Notes under the pieces: generated by a model
The model's database searches: none
Told to the model about the DNA's origin: nothing
What the model saw: the letters and a program-made list of their open reading frames with translations, nothing else
In this document: positions 1-8,625 of the stretch, piece by piece
How the letters are laid out: each line of letters begins with the position of its first letter
How positions within the stretch are numbered: the first letter of the stretch is position 1
Program-made: the position numbers and the translations under genes
Source of the DNA: Arthrobacter sp042667405
GTDB lineage: Bacteria; Actinomycetota; Actinomycetes; Actinomycetales; Micrococcaceae
Length of the DNA: 64,000 nt
Reading direction: 5' to 3'
Assembly: GCF_042667405.1 (NCBI RefSeq)
Contig: NZ_JBHVAL010000013.1
Coordinates: forward strand, 62,001-126,000

Positions 1-2412
1 CTTCTTGGGGGCTTCGGCCGCGACATCGTCACGGTAGACAGCCTGCAGCTGCCCCTTGACGTGCTCCACGACCTTATGGATTTCCGATTCCGAAACCCAC
101 GCGCCTTGGACACGCATGGCCTTCGAGGCACCCATCGGCAGGAACAGTGCGTCACCTTGGCCAATAAGCTTCTCGGCGCCCGGCTGGTCCAGGACAACAC
201 GGGAGTCGGTGACCGACGACGTGGCGAAAGCCATGCGCGACGGCACGTTCGCCTTGATGAGACCTGTGACAACGTCCACGGACGGTCGCTGGGTGGCCAG
301 TACAAGGTGGATACCAGCAGCGCGGGCCAGCTGGGTGATGCGGACGATCGAGTCTTCGACGTCGCGCGGTGCCACCATCATGAGGTCGGCGAGTTCGTCC
401 ACGATCACCAGCAGATACGGATAGGGCTTGATGACCCTCTTCGAATCCACCGGAGGCGTTACCTTGCCCGCGCGGACGGCCTTGTTGAAGTCGTCAATGT
501 GTTTGTAGCCGTAATTGGCGAGGTCGTCGTAGCGGGCGTCCATCTCGCGGACAACCCACTGCAATGCTTCTGCGGCTTTCTTGGGGTTGGTGATGATGGG
601 CGTGATGAGGTGTGGCACGCCTTCGTAGGCCGTGAGTTCCACACGCTTGGGATCCACCATGACCATCCGCACTTCATCCGGCGTGGCCCGCATAAGGATG
701 GAAGTGATCATGGAGTTCACGAAGCTCGACTTACCCGCACCGGTGGCACCGGCGACCAGGAGGTGGGGCATCTTGGCAAGGTTGGCCACGACGTAGCCAC
801 CCTCGACGTCCTTGCCCACGCCCATGACCATGGGGTGGTCCGTGCGCCGCGCGTTCTGGCTCCTGAGGACGTCGCCGAGGGACACAGTCTCACGGTCTGT
901 GTTCGGAATCTCGATACCGATGGCGGACTTGCCCGGGATGGGGCTAAGGATGCGGACATCGCTGGAAGCCACGGCATAGGAAATGTTCTTGGACAGCGCC
1001 GTGACGCGTTCGACCTTGGTGCCGGGGGAAAGCTCGATCTCGTACCGGGTCACGGTGGGACCACGGCTGAAGCCGGTGACTTGCGCGTCGACGTTGAACT
1101 GCGTGAGGGTGTCGGTCAGCGCGGCGACGACGGCGTCATTGGCTTCCGTGCGCTCCTTCGGAATGGAGCCCGGCGTCAGGTAGTCCGAGGCCGGGAGGGT
1201 GTAGGTGACATCGCCGGCCAGCGACAATTGCTCGGTGCGCTGGGGAATCGGCGTGGGCGGCGGCGGCGGGGTCGCTGGGCGTGCCGGGACCTGGGCCGCC
1301 ACAGGGGCGGTCATCTCCGGCGTCAGGACGGGTATGGCCTCGGTGGGATTCTCGATGCCGGGGTTCGCTCCGGCCAGGCCTTGGGCGGCCTTGATCTTCT
1401 CCACCGCGATTTCGGCTTGCGTCGGGCGCCGCACGCCGGGTGGAACGCGCGGTGCGGACGCAGCCGCCGTTTCGTCGTCGTCCACTATGGCGTGCTCGAA
1501 CGCCTCGTCGCCGACGTAGCCTTCCAGGCCGGCGTCGGGTTCTTCGTCCTTGCCGAAGAGGCGCATGCGCTTCTTCTTTTTCGGCGTGGACGAGGAGTCG
1601 TTGCCGTAAAGGTAGCTGCGGTCGTGCTGGTCCTGGCCGGCTTCCTCCATGAGGTCGACGCCCATGAGGTGTTCGTAGGCGCCCCGGATCCGGGCAGGAA
1701 TCGCACCGAACGGGGTCGCAGTGACAATCAGCAAGGAAACAAAGGCCAGGAGGCTGTAGATGATGACCGGAACAGCCACGTGGATGGCGGCAAGCGGCGC
1801 TGCGGCAAGGAAGCCCAGCATGCCGCCCGCCCGGCGCAGTCCGTCAAAACCGTCGGCGACGGTCGGTTGCCCGCCGATGATCTGGGCCAGTCCGGAACCG
1901 GCCAGGGTCATGATCATGAAGCCGATGCCCACACGATTGTTCCCACGACCGTCCTGCGGCTTCCGGAACAAACGGAAAGCACAAACGAAAAGCATGAAGG
2001 GAAGGATCAGGGACATCCAGCCAAAGGTCCCGTTGACCACGCTGTAGACGATGTCGGGAAGCCAGCCGGTGAGGCCCCACCAAGCGAAGGTGGCGATGGC
2101 GATGCCCAGCACCAAATTGAACAGGGCCGCGCCGTCCCGGCGGTCCGCGGGGTCGAGGTCACTGACGTCGTGGCCGATCCGCCGGACACCGGCGCCCACC
2201 ATATGCCCTATCCCCTGCCAGGCGCCGGACAGCACCCGAAGCGGCAGCGGAGCCTGGGGCTCGACGGCGGCCGCTTGCTTGGTGCGGGCAGTGCTGCCCC
2301 TGCCGCTTTTGCTCGCCGCGGCGCTGGATTTGGATGCGGCTCCGCCCCGGCCGTTGCCGCCGGATTTACTGCTTGAGCTGCCTCGTGGCGTGGAGGTAGT
2401 ACGGGTCGCCAT
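1..2412 (-). CDS. ftsK: DNA translocase FtsK/SpoIIIE, C-terminus cut off by window edge
   Basis: Membrane-anchored ATP-driven DNA pump that moves chromosome ends through the closing division septum. The reading frame runs from ATG at 2412 without a stop to position 1 (804 codons), so the winged-helix gamma domain is missing only because the window ends. The N-terminus is a Ser/Lys/Arg-rich cytoplasmic tail, followed by about four hydrophobic segments (roughly residues 75-230), a Pro/Ala-rich linker with a five-proline run, and the motor domain with Walker A GATGAGKSSFVNS and Walker B YLLVIVDELADLM. It is last in a dapA-rnj-ftsK order typical of Actinobacteria. A 75-bp gap with a large hairpin separates it from rnj, so it may have its own promoter. 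Confidence 0.95.
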   Translation of the reverse strand, partial: MATRTTSTPRGSSSSKSGGNGRGGAASKSSAAASKSGRGSTARTKQAAAVEPQAPLPLRVLSGAWQGIGHMVGAGVRRIGHDVSDLDPADRRDGAALFNLVLGIAIATFAWWGLTGWLPDIVYSVVNGTFGWMSLILPFMLFVCAFRLFRKPQDGRGNNRVGIGFMIMTLAGSGLAQIIGGQPTVADGFDGLRRAGGMLGFLAAAPLAAIHVAVPVIIYSLLAFVSLLIVTATPFGAIPARIRGAYEHLMGVDLMEEAGQDQHDRSYLYGNDSSSTPKKKKRMRLFGKDEEPDAGLEGYVGDEAFEHAIVDDDETAAASAPRVPPGVRRPTQAEIAVEKIKAAQGLAGANPGIENPTEAIPVLTPEMTAPVAAQVPARPATPPPPPTPIPQRTEQLSLAGDVTYTLPASDYLTPGSIPKERTEANDAVVAALTDTLTQFNVDAQVTGFSRGPTVTRYEIELSPGTKVERVTALSKNISYAVASSDVRILSPIPGKSAIGIEIPNTDRETVSLGDVLRSQNARRTDHPMVMGVGKDVEGGYVVANLAKMPHLLVAGATGAGKSSFVNSMITSILMRATPDEVRMVMVDPKRVELTAYEGVPHLITPIITNPKKAAEALQWVVREMDARYDDLANYGYKHIDDFNKAVRAGKVTPPVDSKRVIKPYPYLLVIVDELADLMMVAPRDVEDSIVRITQLARAAGIHLVLATQRPSVDVVTGLIKANVPSRMAFATSSVTDSRVVLDQPGAEKLIGQGDALFLPMGASKAMRVQGAWVSESEIHKVVEHVKGQLQAVYRDDVAAEAPKK

Positions 2413-2423
2413 ACGTGCCACGC

Positions 2424-2470
2424 TACCCCAAGGGGGTCTGAAATCCGCGGATTTCAGACCCCCTTGGGTA
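2424..2470. terminator. Long near-perfect hairpin between rnj and ftsK
   Basis: Inverted repeat with 23-bp arms (left 2424-2447, right 2448-2470), perfect apart from one extra C in the left arm and with practically no loop (central CCGCGG). No T-tract follows on either strand. It lies just after the rnj stop and 12 bp before the ftsK start, so it may end the dapA-rnj transcript or act as a processing or stability element. Confidence 0.6.
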
Positions 2471-2487
2471 TTCATGTTGCCGGCAGC

Positions 2488-4179
2488 CTACGCCTCGAGG
2501 ACCACCGGAATGATCATCGGACGGCGGCGGAGCTTGCGGTTCACCCAGGTACCAATGACCCTGCGCACCACTTGCTGAAGCTGGTGGTTGGTGTGGTCTG
2601 CATGGTTGAGCACGGCCTCTTCTAGGGCAGCGTTGATCTTGGGGACGATCTCGTCGAAAACGGAGTCGTCTTCAGCCACGCCACGGGCATGGATCTCGGG
2701 GCCGGACACGATTTTTCCGGTGGCCCGGTTGATGACCGTAATGACGGAAATGAAGCCTTCGTCTCCCAGTACCCGGCGGTCCTTCAGATCGGCGTCGGTA
2801 ATTTCGCCAACACTGGAACCATCGACGTAAACGAACCCGACTTCCACCTGGCCCACAATGTTGGCCACGTGGTCCTTGAGGTCGATCACCGTGCCGTTGT
2901 CGCTGAGAATGATGCCATCGGAGGGCACACCTGACTCCAGGGCGATGTTGCCGTTGGCGATCAGGTGCCTCGTTTCACCGTGTACAGGCATGGCGTTAAG
3001 CGGCTCAAGGATGTTGTAGCAATAGAGCAATTCGCCGGCTGCAGCGTGCCCGGAAACGTGCACTTTGGCGGTGCCCTTGTGGATGACGTCGGCGCCGAGT
3101 TTGAGCAGGCCGTTGATGATGCGGAACACGGCATTCTCGTTGCCCGGGATCAGGCTGGACGCCAGAATGACGGTGTCACCCTTGCCAACAATGACCCGGT
3201 GGTCGCCGTTGGCCATGCGGGAAAGGGCCGCCATCGGCTCACCCTGGGACCCCGTAGACATGAGGACCACGCGATCGTCGGGGATGTTGTCGATGTTCTT
3301 GATGTCCACCAGGATGTTGTCAGGGACCTCGAGGTATCCCAGCTTGGCCGCAATGGCCATGTTCCGGACCATGGAGCGGCCGACGAAGGCCACCTGTCGG
3401 CCGTGCTTCGCCGCAGCGTCGAGTACCTGCTGGACACGGTGTACGTGGGAAGAGAAGGAAGCCACGATGATGCGCTTCTTCGCCTGCCCGAACAATCGGT
3501 CCAGGGTGGGGCCGATTTCCTTCTCTGCGGTGGTGAACCCGGGGACATCGGCGTTGGTGGAGTCGGCCATGAAGAGGTCCACCCCTTCTTCACCCAGGCG
3601 GGCGAAGTGGCGGAGGTCCGTAATGCGGCCGTCCAACGGCAACTGGTCCATCTTGAAGTCGCCGGTGTGCAGGACAGTACCGCCCTCAGTGCGGATGAAC
3701 ACTGCCAGCGCATCCGGGATGGAGTGGTTGACCGCAACAAACTCGCACTCGAACGGACCGAACTGCTCCACCTGCCCCTCGGTGACGGTGAGCGTATAGG
3801 GCTTGATGCGGTGCTCCTGGAGCTTCGCTTCCACCAGGGCAAGGGTGAGCTGCGAACCGATCAGCGGAATGTCGGCCTTGAGGCGCAGCAGGTAGGGAAC
3901 CGCGCCGATGTGGTCCTCGTGGCCATGGGTGAGGACCACCCCAACGACGTCGTCGAGCCGGTTCTCGATGTACGAGAAATCGGGCAGGATCAGATCAACG
4001 CCAGGCTGCGTTTCCTCCGGGAACAGTACCCCGCAGTCCACAATGAGCAACTTGCCGTTGATTTCGAAGACCGCCATGTTGCGGCCGATCTCTCCCAGTC
4101 CACCGAGCGGAACGATCCGCAGCGTGCCTTTGGGCAGTTTCGGCGGCGTAACCAGTCCGGGAAGGGCGGTTTGGGTCAT
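2488..4179 (-). CDS. rnj: Ribonuclease J
   Basis: Metallo-beta-lactamase/beta-CASP ribonuclease with 5'-to-3' exo- and endonuclease activity in mRNA turnover and rRNA maturation, cytoplasmic. The 563-aa length is normal. The Zn-binding signature THGHEDHIG lies at residues 84-92 (H85, H87, D89, H90), and further metal-ligand motifs HTGDFK and ADSTNAD are visible. The C-terminal RNase J domain is present and ends in a basic KLRRRPMIIPV segment. ATG at 4179 follows the dapA stop by 6 nt; its ribosome binding site (GGAAAG) lies in the last codons of dapA, so the two are probably co-transcribed and translationally coupled. dapA-rnj pairing is standard in Actinobacteria. Confidence 0.95.
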   Translation of the reverse strand: MTQTALPGLVTPPKLPKGTLRIVPLGGLGEIGRNMAVFEINGKLLIVDCGVLFPEETQPGVDLILPDFSYIENRLDDVVGVVLTHGHEDHIGAVPYLLRLKADIPLIGSQLTLALVEAKLQEHRIKPYTLTVTEGQVEQFGPFECEFVAVNHSIPDALAVFIRTEGGTVLHTGDFKMDQLPLDGRITDLRHFARLGEEGVDLFMADSTNADVPGFTTAEKEIGPTLDRLFGQAKKRIIVASFSSHVHRVQQVLDAAAKHGRQVAFVGRSMVRNMAIAAKLGYLEVPDNILVDIKNIDNIPDDRVVLMSTGSQGEPMAALSRMANGDHRVIVGKGDTVILASSLIPGNENAVFRIINGLLKLGADVIHKGTAKVHVSGHAAAGELLYCYNILEPLNAMPVHGETRHLIANGNIALESGVPSDGIILSDNGTVIDLKDHVANIVGQVEVGFVYVDGSSVGEITDADLKDRRVLGDEGFISVITVINRATGKIVSGPEIHARGVAEDDSVFDEIVPKINAALEEAVLNHADHTNHQLQQVVRRVIGTWVNRKLRRRPMIIPVVLEA

Positions 4180-4185
4180 ATTGTG

Positions 4186-5118
4186 CTACTTTCCGGCGGA
4201 ACCATCCTGGACGTTGAAGTCCATTCCGGCTTCCGCCAAGTCCCCGCGGATGATTGCGATCTCGGCCGCGTCCGGCTCCACGAGGGGCAAACGGACAACC
4301 GAGTTGGGCAGGACTCCCTGCCACTTGAGAATCTGCTTGGCGGCTACTGCGCCCTGGACCCGGGTCATGGTTCCACGGACCACGGGCTCCAATTCAAAGT
4401 TGATGGACCGCGCCGTGGCGAGGTCGTTGTTGTTGACGGCGTCGATCAGCTCACGGAAGCGACGCGTGGCCACGTGGGTGGTGACGCCAACCAGGCCGAC
4501 GGCGCCAAGCGCCATCCACTGCAGGGTCAGTCCGTCATCACCGGAGTAGAAAAGGAGGTCGGTCTCGGCCATGACCCGAGTGGCGGCGGCGAAATCAGCC
4601 TTCGCGTCCTTGACGGCCACGATGTTCTGGTGCTTGGCCAATTCGATCATGGTCTCCGGCGCAATAGCGATGGAGGAACGCCCCGGGATGTCATAGAGCA
4701 TGACGGGAAGGTCCGTCGACGACGCGATGGTTTCGAAGTGCGCGCGCACACCGGCCTGGCTCGGCTTGTTGTAGTAAGGGGTGACGATCAGGAGACCATC
4801 GACGCCCAACTCCGCAGCGCGCTGTGAAAGGTGGACCGAGTGGGCGGTGTCGTTGGTGCCGGTACCGGCGATGATGGCGGCCTTGCCACCCACCGCTTCC
4901 TTGACCGCTCGGAACATGCCCAGGTTTTCATCGTCCGTCAGCGTGGATGTTTCGCCCGTGGTGCCGGTAACGACAAGTCCGTCGCAGCCGTCGTGGACAA
5001 GCTTTTCCGCAAGTGCCGCGGCTTGGTCGTAGTCCACCTTGCCGTCCTCGGTGAACGGGGTGACCATGGCGGTCAGCAGGGTACCAAGGGCGGGAATGGG
5101 CGTGCGAACGTCAGACAT
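4186..5118 (-). CDS. dapA: 4-hydroxy-tetrahydrodipicolinate synthase
   Basis: Condenses pyruvate with aspartate semialdehyde, the first committed step to diaminopimelate and lysine. The 310-aa TIM-barrel protein shows the substrate loop GTTGETSTL, the catalytic tyrosine region VTPYYNKPS (Y115/Y116) and the Schiff-base lysine in IVAVKDAKAD (K170). ATG at 5118 has no Shine-Dalgarno sequence. Instead TAACGT ends 7 nt upstream and TTGTAA lies 16 bp further up, a good leaderless promoter (5126-5153). It is the first gene of the dapA-rnj unit. dapB, a later enzyme in the same pathway, lies 2.2 kb away on the same strand but in a different transcription unit. Confidence 0.96.
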   Translation of the reverse strand: MSDVRTPIPALGTLLTAMVTPFTEDGKVDYDQAAALAEKLVHDGCDGLVVTGTTGETSTLTDDENLGMFRAVKEAVGGKAAIIAGTGTNDTAHSVHLSQRAAELGVDGLLIVTPYYNKPSQAGVRAHFETIASSTDLPVMLYDIPGRSSIAIAPETMIELAKHQNIVAVKDAKADFAAATRVMAETDLLFYSGDDGLTLQWMALGAVGLVGVTTHVATRRFRELIDAVNNNDLATARSINFELEPVVRGTMTRVQGAVAAKQILKWQGVLPNSVVRLPLVEPDAAEIAIIRGDLAEAGMDFNVQDGSAGK

Positions 5119-5125
5119 AGGAAAA

Positions 5126-5153
5126 ACGTTACCCTGTCACGGCCTTGTTACAA
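5126..5153 (-). promoter_or_regulatory. Leaderless promoter of dapA
   Basis: On the minus strand, -35 TTGTAA (5153-5148), a 16-bp spacer and -10 TAACGT (5131-5126), then 7 nt to the A of the ATG. This predicts transcription starting at the start codon. Confidence 0.6.
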
Positions 5154-5216
5154 GAATGAAGACCGCGTGACGGTCCTCATTCACTCCCCCAACGCCCAAG
5201 CTGCACGCCACGAAGG

Positions 5217-5552
5217 TTACGCGGCTCCCGGCGCCTTGGCCGGCTGGCCTGTGCAGTACTGGCCTACGGCACGGTCTTTGAGCTGCTCCGCCCACGCAAC
5301 CAAACGCTGGGAGGCGCGAACGTATTCGAAGAGTTCCAGCGGCGTCAGCGATTCCACATCCGTCTCCGACAACCGACGGGCCAATTCCGCACCGGGAGCT
5401 TGCTCAGCCAGAACGGTACCTTCCCTGCGCCATTGCGTGTCTTCGGGAGGCTCACCGGTGACAAGTTGCCTGAAAAGGAAGTCGACGACTCCGGGACTCA
5501 TCGCTTTCATCGGGCCGCCGGAACCGCCCGGTTGCAGAGGAACTTCATTCAT
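5217..5552 (-). CDS. Short protein resembling the N-terminus of DUF222 (13E12-type) HNH proteins, probable remnant
   Basis: 111-aa frame. The stretch ELARRLSETDVESLTPLELFEYVRA followed by SQRLVAWAEQLKD resembles the first helices of actinobacterial DUF222/13E12 repeat proteins, which normally run 400-500 aa and end in an HNH nuclease domain. Here the protein stops right after this segment, so it is either a truncated remnant or a small stand-alone relative. A LexA-type box (5566-5581) lies 14 bp upstream of the ATG, and 13E12 genes are known members of the mycobacterial SOS regulon, which supports the family call and suggests DNA-damage control. No function can be assigned to the fragment itself. 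Confidence 0.6.
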   Translation of the reverse strand: MNEVPLQPGGSGGPMKAMSPGVVDFLFRQLVTGEPPEDTQWRREGTVLAEQAPGAELARRLSETDVESLTPLELFEYVRASQRLVAWAEQLKDRAVGQYCTGQPAKAPGAA

Positions 5553-5565
5553 GCCGCAATGCTAT

Positions 5566-5581
5566 TCGAACATATATTCGA
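5566..5581 (-). promoter_or_regulatory. Candidate LexA (SOS) box
   Basis: TCGAACATATATTCGA (plus strand) matches the actinobacterial SOS box TCGAAC-N4-GTTCGA at 11 of 12 defined positions. It is embedded in a longer TTCGAA-N6-TTCGAA arrangement (5565-5582), directly upstream of the DUF222-like gene and about 75 bp from the divergent acyltransferase gene. Confidence 0.6.
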
Positions 5582-5656
5582 AAACAAGAGTGGGTGGGGA
5601 CCGCGGCGAGCCAGTCACCGGTAAGGCTGTGAAGCCGGCTGTGAGACGATCGCTGC

Positions 5657-6892
5657 ATGACTTCGCAAGAGACGGCGCCTCCGCGAAAAGCCCCGGGTCA
5701 AGGTAAAGCAACATCCCGGCTGATCGGCGTTGACGCCGCCCGGGGAGCCGCCCTGCTTGGGATGATGGCCACCCACCTGATGCCGACGTTCGGCCCCGCG
5801 CCCCAGTGGGAGCCCACGATGGTGGGCCTGGTCTTCTCGGGCCGCTCGGCAGCGCTGTTCGCTGTACTCGCTGGAATCGGCCTGGCCCTCTCCACCGGAA
5901 AGCAGGAGCCCCGCAAGGGAGTCGAGCTGTGGTCCGCCAGGGGCGGCGTTGCCATGCGCGCGGCGGTGATCGCCGTCGTCGGCCTGGCCCTGGGCGGCCT
6001 GGAAGTCAACGTCGCGGTGATCCTGGTGCACTACGCGGTGTTGTTCCTGTGTATCCTGCCGTTCCTCGGCTTGCGGCTGAAGGCGCTGATTTTCTGGGCC
6101 GCGGGATGGATTGTGGGATCACCCGTACTCGCATATCTGATCCGCCCCATGCTGCTGGACGCGGACCCACCCCTCCAGTTGGGGCACAATCCCGGCTGGG
6201 AGGACTTGGGAACGCCTGCCCGGCTGCTCGCCGACGTGTTCTTCACTGGCTACTACCCGGTGTGCCAGTGGATCTCCTACCTTCTGGTCGGCCTGGTGAT
6301 CGGGCGGCTGGCCCTGACGACGGCGAAAGTGCAGCTCATGTTGCTGACGTACGGAATTGTCGCAGCGAGTATCGCAAAAGTGCTGGGGACCCTGGCCATG
6401 GAAGCGTGGGGTGGCCGCGCGGCCCTGTCCGTGTTGCCCGGAACCAGTGGTTACCCCCTGGAAAGCATGCTCCAGGTCAATCTCACCGGGTTGCAGCAAG
6501 TGGATTCGTGGTGGTGGCTGGCCACAGCGTCACCCCACGCGGGTACCACCCTGGACTTGGTGCACACCAGTGGCGTGGCTGCCGCTGTTGTGGGCTTCTT
6601 CCTGCTTCTGGGTAGGCTGGCCGACCGTGCCCGGGTCAATTTCCTGCTGGTGCTCAGTGGCCCCGGCGCCATGACCCTGAGCCTGTATTCGGCACATGTA
6701 TGGCTGGTTTCCAGCTTTACCAACCAACCCCTGCCAGCTGGGTGGACCAACGAGGGCATGTACTGGGCGCAAGCGCTGTGCGCCATCAGCATCGGGGTTT
6801 GCTTTGCCGTGCTCCGGCGGCGCGGGCCGCTCGAATGGGTGGCCCACCAGGCCTCAAGGCTGGGCAGTTACCGTCCCGCTGCGGTGGGCTGA
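5657..6892 (+). CDS. Polytopic membrane acyltransferase-like protein, heparan-alpha-glucosaminide N-acetyltransferase/DUF1624 type
   Basis: 411-aa integral membrane protein with about ten hydrophobic segments. The N-terminal motif RLIGVDAARGAALLGMMATH followed by FSGRSAALFAVLAGIGLAL is the hallmark of the DUF1624/HGSNAT-like clan, whose members move acyl groups across or onto the membrane surface; a conserved His/Asp pair sits in the first helix region. The substrate is unknown. Start ATG at 5657 follows a short charged, Pro-rich leader and has no clear ribosome binding site. The 3' end overlaps the convergent gene at 6868 by 25 nt. It is divergent from the SOS-box gene and appears monocistronic. 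Confidence 0.75.
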   Translation: MTSQETAPPRKAPGQGKATSRLIGVDAARGAALLGMMATHLMPTFGPAPQWEPTMVGLVFSGRSAALFAVLAGIGLALSTGKQEPRKGVELWSARGGVAMRAAVIAVVGLALGGLEVNVAVILVHYAVLFLCILPFLGLRLKALIFWAAGWIVGSPVLAYLIRPMLLDADPPLQLGHNPGWEDLGTPARLLADVFFTGYYPVCQWISYLLVGLVIGRLALTTAKVQLMLLTYGIVAASIAKVLGTLAMEAWGGRAALSVLPGTSGYPLESMLQVNLTGLQQVDSWWWLATASPHAGTTLDLVHTSGVAAAVVGFFLLLGRLADRARVNFLLVLSGPGAMTLSLYSAHVWLVSSFTNQPLPAGWTNEGMYWAQALCAISIGVCFAVLRRRGPLEWVAHQASRLGSYRPAAVG

Positions 6893-7356
6893 GAGCGGAA
6901 GAGCTTCACGGCATCCCGCATGGACGCCCTGGCACGTTTGCGGTCGCCCGAGGCGTCATAGGCGCAGCTGAGCCGGAACCACGAACGCCAATCATTGGGG
7001 GCCGCTTCAGCTTCAGCGCGGTACTTCTCAAACTCGGCATCGGCAGCCGCACGCACGATCCTGCCACCTGGTGTCCGGGGCAAGGTGTCCTCAGGCAGTC
7101 CGCCTTCGGCCTCCAGGACCTTGGCCATCTGCTCCGTGCGGGCACCGAAGAGAAGTTCGCGGATCAAAGCCCATGCACCGATGACCGGCAGCACCAGGTA
7201 CGCCGCTCCGATCCCCTTTGCCACCAGGTTGGGGTCACCGAGCAGCAGGAACGAGCGCTGCACCGAGACCACCAGGTACAACACCAACAGCAGGGTGATG
7301 GCCCCCACCCAGATCTTGGTGCGGTTCTTCTTCAGGGCTGCCAGGAAATTCGCCAC
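6868..7356 (-). CDS. Conserved actinobacterial membrane protein with two helices and a TPR-like tail
   Basis: 162-aa protein. Two transmembrane helices (about residues 14-33 and 46-66) are followed by a soluble tail in which NDWRSWFRLSCAYDASGDRKRARASMRDAVKLF looks like a degenerate tetratricopeptide unit. Function unknown; a membrane-anchored adaptor role would fit but is a guess. GTG start at 7356, only 3 nt after the dapB stop, so it is probably translated from the dapB transcript. Its last 25 nt overlap the end of the convergent acyltransferase gene. Confidence 0.75.
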   Translation of the reverse strand: MANFLAALKKNRTKIWVGAITLLLVLYLVVSVQRSFLLLGDPNLVAKGIGAAYLVLPVIGAWALIRELLFGARTEQMAKVLEAEGGLPEDTLPRTPGGRIVRAAADAEFEKYRAEAEAAPNDWRSWFRLSCAYDASGDRKRARASMRDAVKLFRSQPTAAGR

Positions 7357-7359
7357 GAT

Positions 7360-8118
7360 CTAGAGCCCCAGGTCCAAGTAGCCGTCCAGGCCGACCGTCA
7401 GTCCGGGGTGTGCTGCGACCTTACGCAGCCCCAGGAGCACACCGGGCATGAAGGACGCACGGTCAAAGGAGTCGTGGCGCAGGGTCAACTGCTCACCGGG
7501 GCCGCCAAAGAGCACTTCCTGGTGTGCCACCAGCCCGCGGAGCCGGACGCTGTGGACCCGGACACCGTCCACGTCACAACCCCGTGCGCCGTCCAGGGAC
7601 GTTTCGGTGGCGTCCGGACTGGCCGGGACGCCTGCCTCCTGGCGGGCCTCCGCGATCAGCTGTGCTGTACGCACGGCGGTGCCGGAGGGTGCATCCACCT
7701 TGTTGGGGTGGTGCAGCTCAATGATTTCCACGGACTCGAAATACTGCGATGCTTTGGCGGCGAAAGCACTGGCCAGCACCGATCCGAGGGCGAAGTTCGG
7801 AGCGATCAGTACTCCGGTGTCCGGCTCTTGCTCCAAGAGGGTCCGCAAGGATTCAAGCCGCTGTGCATTCCAGCCGGTGGTACCCACAACAGCGTGGATC
7901 CCATGCTCAACGGCAAACCGCACGTTGGTTTCGGTGATGTCCGGAACGGTGAGGTCAACAACATACTGCGCGCCGGCGTCGAGCAGCTTGTCCAGGGAAT
8001 CACCACGGCCGAGAGCTGCCACCAAAGTCATGTCCCCGGCTGCTTCAACGGCCTTCACGGCTTCGATTCCCATGCGCCCGTGGGCGCCCAGCACTGCAAC
8101 AGCGAGTTGTTCGGTCAT
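7360..8118 (-). CDS. dapB: 4-hydroxy-tetrahydrodipicolinate reductase
   Basis: NAD(P)H-dependent reduction of the DapA product to tetrahydrodipicolinate in lysine/diaminopimelate synthesis. 252 aa: N-terminal Rossmann motif AVLGAHGRMG and active-site signature ELHHPNKVDAPSGTA with the catalytic His pair and Lys. I chose ATG at 8118 rather than the longer frame from 8148 because the protein then begins like the family (MTEQLAVAVLGAHG) and TAGGGT ends exactly 7 nt upstream, indicating a leaderless transcript. The next gene starts 3 nt after the stop. Confidence 0.95.
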   Translation of the reverse strand: MTEQLAVAVLGAHGRMGIEAVKAVEAAGDMTLVAALGRGDSLDKLLDAGAQYVVDLTVPDITETNVRFAVEHGIHAVVGTTGWNAQRLESLRTLLEQEPDTGVLIAPNFALGSVLASAFAAKASQYFESVEIIELHHPNKVDAPSGTAVRTAQLIAEARQEAGVPASPDATETSLDGARGCDVDGVRVHSVRLRGLVAHQEVLFGGPGEQLTLRHDSFDRASFMPGVLLGLRKVAAHPGLTVGLDGYLDLGL

Positions 8119-8169
8119 GCCGTTAACCCTACCGCCGGGCCGGGCCACTCAAGGAACCGTGACGACGCC

Positions 8170-8625
8170 CTACTCCCCTGCGCCGACCCACTCAACGGTG
8201 CCGTCGGAGAAGAACTGTTCCTTCCAAATGGGAACCTGCTCCTTGACCCTGTCTACGAGTTCCGAGCAGACGGCAAACGCCTGTCCCCGGTGGGCAGCTG
8301 CCACGGCGCAGACCAGTGCGGGATCACCGATCTCCAGCGTGCCGATTCTGTGGGCCGCCCAAATTCGGACGGGTTGGTCAGCCTCACCGGAATGTTCAGC
8401 GACCAGCTGCGCGACGACGTCGGACATGACCTGGTGTGCCGTGGGGTGGGCGCTGTAGCTCAGCCGGTCCACTGCCTTGCCGCCGTCGTGGTTCCGTACC
8501 ACGCCACTGAAGCTGACTACGGCGCCGGCAGTGTCCGATTCCACTGCGTTAATTGCTTGGTCCACCGAGATCGGCTCGGAACTCAAGACAGCGCTGACAA
8601 CCTCGAAGTCCGTTTCAGTGCCCAT
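8170..8625 (-). CDS. moaE: Molybdopterin synthase large (catalytic) subunit MoaE
   Basis: With thiocarboxylated MoaD, converts cyclic pyranopterin monophosphate into molybdopterin. 151 aa from ATG 8625, which has a good AAGGA ribosome binding site. Family features: GAVVSFSGVVRNHDGG near the N-terminus, AAHRIGTLEIGDPALVCAVAAAHR in the middle, and the C-terminal catalytic segment VPIWKEQFFSDGTVEWVG, where KEQ contains the active-site lysine. Last gene of the moeA-moaC-mogA-moaE string; its start overlaps the end of mogA by 11 nt, indicating coupling. Confidence 0.93.
   Translation of the reverse strand: MGTETDFEVVSAVLSSEPISVDQAINAVESDTAGAVVSFSGVVRNHDGGKAVDRLSYSAHPTAHQVMSDVVAQLVAEHSGEADQPVRIWAAHRIGTLEIGDPALVCAVAAAHRGQAFAVCSELVDRVKEQVPIWKEQFFSDGTVEWVGAGE

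Noticed and set aside
61..2376. Very long open frame on the plus strand opposite ftsK (771 codons)
   Set aside because: High-GC shadow of the ftsK codons; no recognisable motif, while the opposite strand shows FtsK Walker motifs.
2965..4827. 620-codon plus-strand frame across rnj and dapA
   Set aside because: Antisense to two intact, motif-bearing genes and spans their junction.
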